This document shows positions 25,637-30,301 of a DNA stretch of 30,301 nucleotides, in pieces (the first letter of the stretch is position 1; each line of letters opens with the position of its first letter). The DNA comes from an uncultured Bacteroidales bacterium (lineage in GTDB: Bacteria; Bacteroidota; Bacteroidia; Bacteroidales; F082), in assembly GCA_937926515.1 (NCBI GenBank), contig CALAZZ010000103.1:1-30301 (forward strand). The letters are read 5' to 3'. A program made the position numbers and the translations under genes. The notes under the pieces are model-generated. The model was not told where the DNA came from and made no database searches. It saw only the letters and a program-made list of their open reading frames with translations.

Positions 25637-25644
25637 CAAAAATA
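25637..25644 (-). promoter_or_regulatory. -7 box abutting the glyQS start
   Basis: On the minus strand TATTTTTG is followed by CGCC and then the ATG. The box matches TAnnTTTG fully. Because transcription starts a few bases after this element, the predicted mRNA would begin at or within a few bases of the start codon. A GTTTAA-like sequence further upstream is a weak -33 candidate. Confidence 0.5.
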
Positions 25645-25763
25645 GAAAAATTGCGTGCTGTTTAAACAGTAGTCTCTAAAACAAAATAATCAACTGTATC
25701 TGCTGGTAAGTCAAAAATTATCCCTCCGAGGCCTAATATGAATTTTGTGTGGTGATCATAAAA

Positions 25764-26936
25764 CTACTCATAAGTTTTTAGAATGCTTAACAGCTTGAAA
25801 AAAGCATTTTCATTCTGCAATAACTGACTTTGAGTATCCCAAACTAATTCATTCTCCACTAAATATTCAGTAAAAGAAATCTGCCCGGAATACAATAGTT
25901 CTAAATTACTTTTCGAAACTGTTTCCTCTTTCATGATATGTCTCATTTGCTCGTAAGTTTCTTTCAAAATCAACATTTCAGAATACAAAGCCGAGACTTG
26001 CATCTTTACCTCACTTTCTTGCTGTAATAGATTTGCCTTATACCACTTGGTCTGAAGTTTTGCGTGCTTCACACTATTTGTATTTTGCCATAATGGAACA
26101 CTAATGCCTGCATGAAAACCCTGCAATTTCTGGTCAAGAAAAATTTCGGATTTGTAGCCCGCTTCAAATGAAGGCAAGCTATTCATTCTTTGATACATGA
26201 CTTCATTTTCTGCTTGCTTAATGCCCAGCTGCGCCATCACCAAATCAGGGTGGTTTACGGACAGATTTGATAGAAGCGTATCCAATTCTGGAACTTCCCA
26301 ATCCAAGGGATATTCGAATATAAAATCTTCGATAGCGCTGTTCCCACTTAGTTGCTGCAGATATTGTTTTTGAATTTCTAGATCGGACTGAACATTTTGC
26401 CATTCAGCTTGAATACCAATATTATAAATGCGAGCTTTGTCGAATGCAGGTTTTGATATTTCCCCTCCTTCAAATCCTTTTTGCATATTGGAAACCAGCT
26501 TTTCTGCATCATCTTTTCTTGTTTTTAAGAATGCAGCCTTTTTTTTGAGCCAAACCATTTTGAACCATCCTGAACGGGCTAAATGCAGAATTTCTCTTTT
26601 TTCTTTTTCTGCAAATGCCAGATTCTGCTGAAAGGAGAGCTTCTGAATGGCTGCTTTTGATGTATAATACCCTGGCAATTTAAAAGATTGGCTAATTTCT
26701 AATTCCCGCTGGTTGCCAATGCTCTCTGAACTACCCCACAGATAGTTGTACTTCACTTCCGGGTTATTTGGATAAAAACCGGTTTTTGCTTTTCTTTCCT
26801 CCGCATCTACCCATTTTTGCAAGGTGACTAAACGCGGATTGTTTTGCTCAACGTTATGCATAAAGCTTTCAAACGACTGTCCCAATCCTGCGATAGAAAT
26901 TGCAAGAAATAGTATGGTTGATTTTATTTTAATCAT
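25764..26936 (-). CDS. TolC-family outer-membrane channel of an RND efflux system
   Basis: This 390-residue protein is an outer-membrane factor of the CzcC/CusC-like TolC family. A signal peptide (about residues 1-19, ending GLGQ) is followed by long coiled-coil helices rich in Gln, Glu and Lys. Typical segments are the N-terminal NNPRLVTLQKWVDAEE, the FKLPGYYTSKAAIQ stretch, and the second half with VNHPDLVMAQLGIKQAENEV and GFHAGISVPLWQN. No lipobox cysteine is present. The ATG overlaps the stop of the RND pump gene by one base (TAATG), so its translation is coupled to it. It is the last gene of the leftward efflux operon in the window. Confidence 0.9.
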   Translation of the reverse strand: MIKIKSTILFLAISIAGLGQSFESFMHNVEQNNPRLVTLQKWVDAEERKAKTGFYPNNPEVKYNYLWGSSESIGNQRELEISQSFKLPGYYTSKAAIQKLSFQQNLAFAEKEKREILHLARSGWFKMVWLKKKAAFLKTRKDDAEKLVSNMQKGFEGGEISKPAFDKARIYNIGIQAEWQNVQSDLEIQKQYLQQLSGNSAIEDFIFEYPLDWEVPELDTLLSNLSVNHPDLVMAQLGIKQAENEVMYQRMNSLPSFEAGYKSEIFLDQKLQGFHAGISVPLWQNTNSVKHAKLQTKWYKANLLQQESEVKMQVSALYSEMLILKETYEQMRHIMKEETVSKSNLELLYSGQISFTEYLVENELVWDTQSQLLQNENAFFKLLSILKTYE

Positions 26937-29900
26937 TATATAGTCTCCTTTCTTTTAACCAAATAATACACTGCAGGAACAATAAATACATTCAATAAAG
27001 TAGAACTAAATAAACCACCAAGAATTACTGCTGCCATAGGGCTTTGTATTTCATTTCCCGGCTTGTCGCCGGTAATTGCCAGAGGGATCAAGGCAAGTGC
27101 TGCGGTCAATGCTGTCATTAATATCGGGTTCAGTCTGTCGAGCGAGCCATGAATTATGGCTTTAAGTAATGGTTCACCTTCATCTATAAGGTTATTGTAT
27201 CGCGACACCAGAAGAATTCCGTTTCGGGTTGCAATACCAAACAATGTAATAAACCCTATGATGGCAGGAATGCTCAGCATACCCGAGGTTAACCAAATAC
27301 TAACTACACCACCAATCAGGGCTAAGGGCAGGTTGAGCAATATCACTGCTGAAACCGAGATGTTTCGGAACTCCATATACAAAAGCAGAAAGATGATAAG
27401 AATGGCTAGCAATGAAGTATAGAAAAGTAATCCTGCAGCTTTTTCCTCGCTTTCGAACTGTCCTCCATATTCAATATGGTAACCCTCAGGAAGGCTGATG
27501 TTCTTTTTGATGTTGTTTTGTACATCAATCACCACCCCGTGCAAATCCCGGCCGGATACATTGGCAGAGACCACCACTTTGCGTTGCACATTTTCACGAC
27601 TAATGGTATTTGGTCCGGATACAGAAACAATATCTGCCACTTCTTTTAAGGAAACTTTCTTGCCATCGTGTGTGTCGATAAGGGTATTTTTAACAGCCTC
27701 TATGGATTGTCGATAACGGTTGTTATAGCGTAACACCAAATCAAAGCTCATGTTGCCTTCGTACACATCCGAAACTTTCTTCCCTGCAAAAGCCACATCA
27801 ATAAATTCGGCAAATTCATTCACTGGAATTCCGTATTGTTTAAGTATCTCACGCTTAGGTTTAATCTGCATTTGAGGAATTTCAACCTGTTGTTCTACAT
27901 TCAAATCTACCAATCCTTCAATACCAGAGATATTGGTTTTTATTTGATTGGCCAGCGAGAACATTTTCTGCAAATCGGTTCCGAAAACCTTGATGGCGAT
28001 ATTTGCCCTTGTGCCGGATAGCATGTGATCGATTCTATGCGACAAAGGCTGACCAATAGTAATGTTAATGCCCCGAATGGTACCAAAACGGTTTCGCAAT
28101 TCTTCCAGAAAATCTTCTTTTGAGCGACCATTCAACGTGAAAGGGACATCAATCTCTGAAGAAAATACACCCTGGGCATGTTCGTCCAACTCGGCGCGAC
28201 CGGTACGTCGAACAACAGTATTGATTTCTTCCATTTCGAGCATCTCTTTCTCCAGCAATAGGTTCATTTTGTTGCTTTCATCCAGAGAAATGCCCGGTAA
28301 GCTTACTGTACTTAAGGTGAGCATCCCTTCATTAAATTCGGGCAGGAAGCTTCGTCCCAGATTGAAAAGCACAATCATAGAAGCTATAAACAGAGCCCCG
28401 GCGATACCAATCATTGATTTTTTAAAGTTCAGCAAATATTCCAATGTCTTGCCGTATTGGCGGTTGAGCCAGCGTACCCAGCGACTGCCAGTCTTGTGAC
28501 CTGCCAATTGCTTGTCGCTTGTAAGCAAGTAACTGCAAAGTACAGGTGTAAGTGTAAGAGCCACTACCAGCGATGCAAACAAGGATACAATGAAAGAAAT
28601 CCCCAAAGGTTTTAGCATGCGACCTTCCATTCCTGAAAGAAAAAACAAGGGAATAAAAGCTACAATAATAATAAGTGTGGCATTTAGAATAGACACTCGT
28701 ATTTCTTTTGAAGCATTATAGATGACCTTGAGTTTAGATTCCTGCCGGTCTTTTGGCAAACGGTTGTTTTCCTTGAGCCTTTTCAGCACATTATCTACAT
28801 CAATAATGGCATCGTCAACCAATGCACCAATTGCAATAGCCATGCCTCCCAGCGACATGGTGTTGATTGTTAATCCCAACCATTTTAAGGTGATAATTGC
28901 CACCAGTAATGATAAGGGTATGGCTATTAATGAGATGACCGTTGTTCGGGTATTCAACAGGAACAGAAACAGGATAATCGTAACGAACAATCCACCTTCA
29001 ATTAAAGCACGAGTTACATTGTCAACAGCTCTGATAATAAAATCGGATTGACGGAAAATATCGGTTCTGATTTTAATATGCGCAGGCAGCGCTTCCTGCA
29101 AACTTAAGATGGCTTCATCGATGTTTTCGGTTAAAACAAGCGTGTTGGTGTTGGGTTGTTTCAACACCATCATAACCACCGCTGGTTTGCTGTTCAAATA
29201 CGCTGCACCAATTTTTGGTGAAGTGCCTGTCTTTATGGTGGCTACATCATTAATTGAAATGGGGTTGCCGTTATTTACCTTGATGACCGAATTGCCAATT
29301 TCATCTAGATTGTTGGTGCGGATAACACCGCGAATGATATATTCATTTCCAAAATCATTCAGAAAACTGCCAGTTGCGTTTTGGTTCAGGTGCTCACAGG
29401 CCTTAAATAGTTCGGAAAGTGAAATCCCATAATAATCCATTTTTTCAGGGTCGGCTTCCACAATGTACTGTTTGAAATCACCACCCATGACCACTACCTG
29501 GGAAACACCACCAATGGAAAGTAGGCGGTTCCGGATTTGCCAGTCTGAAATCGTCCTCAGATCCATGGGTGAAATAGAATCAGACGAAACCGAAATGACC
29601 ATGATCTCTCCAATAATGGATGATTGTGGGGCAAGTGTTGGATTACCGGCATTTTCAGGCAGTCGTTCTGTTACTGTCGCCAGCTTTTCACTAATAATCT
29701 GACGGGCCTTAAAAATATCGATATCCCATTCAAAATCAACCCATACTATTGATATTCCGGTTGCCGATGACGAACGCACCCTGCGCACATCAGTTGCCCC
29801 GTTAACTGCTGTTTCGATTGGAAATGTTACCAAACGTTCCACCTCTTCGGTTGCCATACCATGTGCTTCTGTTAAAACCACTACTGTTGGGGCAGTAAGG

Positions 29901-30022
29901 TCCGGAAAAACATCTACTTCCATTTGTGTTGCCACATAACTTCCTCCCAACAGTAAGATGAAAGCCATAAACAACACTAGAAGCCTGTTTTTAAGACTGA
30001 AATCTATTAATTTGTCAAGCAT
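26936..30022 (-). CDS. Heavy-metal-type RND efflux pump (CusA/CzcA family)
   Basis: This 1028-residue inner-membrane proton antiporter has the RND layout: one N-terminal helix (about 12-32), a large periplasmic loop, a helix bundle (about 335-500), a second loop, and a final bundle from about 860. The sequence VFPDLTAPTVVVLTEAHGMATEEVE near residue 38 marks the heavy-metal (HME) branch. The TM4 proton-relay block reads GALVDDAIIDVDN (399-411). This differs from E. coli CusA (VDAAIVMIEN) and CzcA (VDGAVVMVEN type), and the methionine of the CusA YMPST segment appears to be replaced by STV here. The metal is therefore not assigned. It lies between an adaptor and a TolC-type gene, giving a full tripartite system. 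Confidence 0.93.
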   Translation of the reverse strand: MLDKLIDFSLKNRLLVLFMAFILLLGGSYVATQMEVDVFPDLTAPTVVVLTEAHGMATEEVERLVTFPIETAVNGATDVRRVRSSSATGISIVWVDFEWDIDIFKARQIISEKLATVTERLPENAGNPTLAPQSSIIGEIMVISVSSDSISPMDLRTISDWQIRNRLLSIGGVSQVVVMGGDFKQYIVEADPEKMDYYGISLSELFKACEHLNQNATGSFLNDFGNEYIIRGVIRTNNLDEIGNSVIKVNNGNPISINDVATIKTGTSPKIGAAYLNSKPAVVMMVLKQPNTNTLVLTENIDEAILSLQEALPAHIKIRTDIFRQSDFIIRAVDNVTRALIEGGLFVTIILFLFLLNTRTTVISLIAIPLSLLVAIITLKWLGLTINTMSLGGMAIAIGALVDDAIIDVDNVLKRLKENNRLPKDRQESKLKVIYNASKEIRVSILNATLIIIVAFIPLFFLSGMEGRMLKPLGISFIVSLFASLVVALTLTPVLCSYLLTSDKQLAGHKTGSRWVRWLNRQYGKTLEYLLNFKKSMIGIAGALFIASMIVLFNLGRSFLPEFNEGMLTLSTVSLPGISLDESNKMNLLLEKEMLEMEEINTVVRRTGRAELDEHAQGVFSSEIDVPFTLNGRSKEDFLEELRNRFGTIRGINITIGQPLSHRIDHMLSGTRANIAIKVFGTDLQKMFSLANQIKTNISGIEGLVDLNVEQQVEIPQMQIKPKREILKQYGIPVNEFAEFIDVAFAGKKVSDVYEGNMSFDLVLRYNNRYRQSIEAVKNTLIDTHDGKKVSLKEVADIVSVSGPNTISRENVQRKVVVSANVSGRDLHGVVIDVQNNIKKNISLPEGYHIEYGGQFESEEKAAGLLFYTSLLAILIIFLLLYMEFRNISVSAVILLNLPLALIGGVVSIWLTSGMLSIPAIIGFITLFGIATRNGILLVSRYNNLIDEGEPLLKAIIHGSLDRLNPILMTALTAALALIPLAITGDKPGNEIQSPMAAVILGGLFSSTLLNVFIVPAVYYLVKRKETI

Positions 30023-30087
30023 TTTTTCAGTTTTTTTGTTGGATTGTTAATTATTGATAGATGAATAATTCCCTCAACCACCTATCC

Positions 30088-30301
30088 CTAATGCGTATGG
30101 CCATGAAGTGGTAACTTCCCGGACATAGCTGCCAATTTGATTTGATAAGCCCCTTTGGTTACGATTCTTTCACCAACCGACAATCCAGAAGTAATCTCTG
30201 TCAAAACCCCATCGTTATTAGCTAATTCAACCTGTCGCTTTACAAATGATTCACCCCCGGTTTGCACAAACACGAAATATTGTCCTTGCTCCTCAATGAT
30301 T
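30088..30301 (-). CDS. RND efflux periplasmic adaptor, C-terminal part only
   Basis: The window edge cuts this gene; about 70 C-terminal residues are visible. The stretch VLTEITSGLSVGERIVTKGAYQIKLAAMSG is typical of the membrane-proximal end of CusB/CzcB-type membrane-fusion proteins, which link pump and outer-membrane channel. The protein ends in HGHTH, a short histidine tail that could bind metal. The frame stays open to the edge through QYFVFVQTGG, so the GTG at 30273 is internal and not the start. It precedes the pump gene by 65 bases on the same strand, so all three are likely one operon. Confidence 0.85.
   Translation of the reverse strand, partial: IIEEQGQYFVFVQTGGESFVKRQVELANNDGVLTEITSGLSVGERIVTKGAYQIKLAAMSGKLPLHGHTH

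Noticed and set aside
26936..30022. Naming the RND pump cusA
   Set aside because: The heavy-metal branch is clear, but metal-choosing residues differ from E. coli CusA, so the substrate was left open.
1..30301. CRISPR arrays, tRNA or rRNA genes, insertion sequences, prophage or toxin-antitoxin genes
   Set aside because: I looked for regular direct repeats, clover-leaf sequences, transposases and terminal inverted repeats and found none. The window reads as ordinary chromosome with two less familiar gene pairs.

Overview
The window looks like a stretch of chromosome from a member of the Bacteroidota, probably a Bacteroidales-type anaerobe or facultative marine/sediment relative. Four things point this way: an S46 dipeptidyl-peptidase, a long ribosomal protein L25 with an acidic tail, a TonB-dependent receptor, and promoters matching the phylum's TAnnTTTG -7 box upstream of many transcription units. 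No rRNA, tRNA, CRISPR array, insertion sequence or phage gene was seen. All gene boundaries look intact except the one at the right edge.

Layout. Positions 40-7433 are leftward: radA, an S46 peptidase of DPP11 type, then a compact run read as mlaE-like permease, mlaF-like ATPase, CvpA, pabB and a pabC-like gene. At 7601-8399 a small lipoprotein gene overlaps a SprT-like protease gene, both rightward. A 405-bp gene-free stretch follows. Next is a tight rightward pair, a KamA-family radical SAM enzyme and a CysJ-like diflavin reductase (8805-11785). Leftward again come a TonB-dependent receptor (11816-13942) and a pair of secreted proteins of unknown role, one with leucine-rich repeats (14179-17672). 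A three-gene acyl-CoA (probably propionyl-CoA) carboxylase operon fills 17902-21526. Rightward housekeeping genes prs, rplY and pth occupy 21745-24076, converging on leftward glyQS. The right end holds a leftward heavy-metal-type RND efflux operon (adaptor cut by the window edge, pump, TolC-like channel).

How the genes work together. Most are core metabolism or maintenance: folate precursor synthesis, outer-membrane lipid transport, propionyl-CoA carboxylation, PRPP synthesis and translation. The two most original parts are the radical SAM plus diflavin reductase pair and the secreted leucine-rich repeat pair. In the first, a radical enzyme that appears to lack the lysine-binding residues of lysine 2,3-aminomutase sits 23 bp before a self-contained NADPH-to-flavodoxin-type electron donor. 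In the second, leucine-rich repeat arrays are separated by a recurring WWN..P..W module. All comparisons to families are from memory of their motifs; no search was run.
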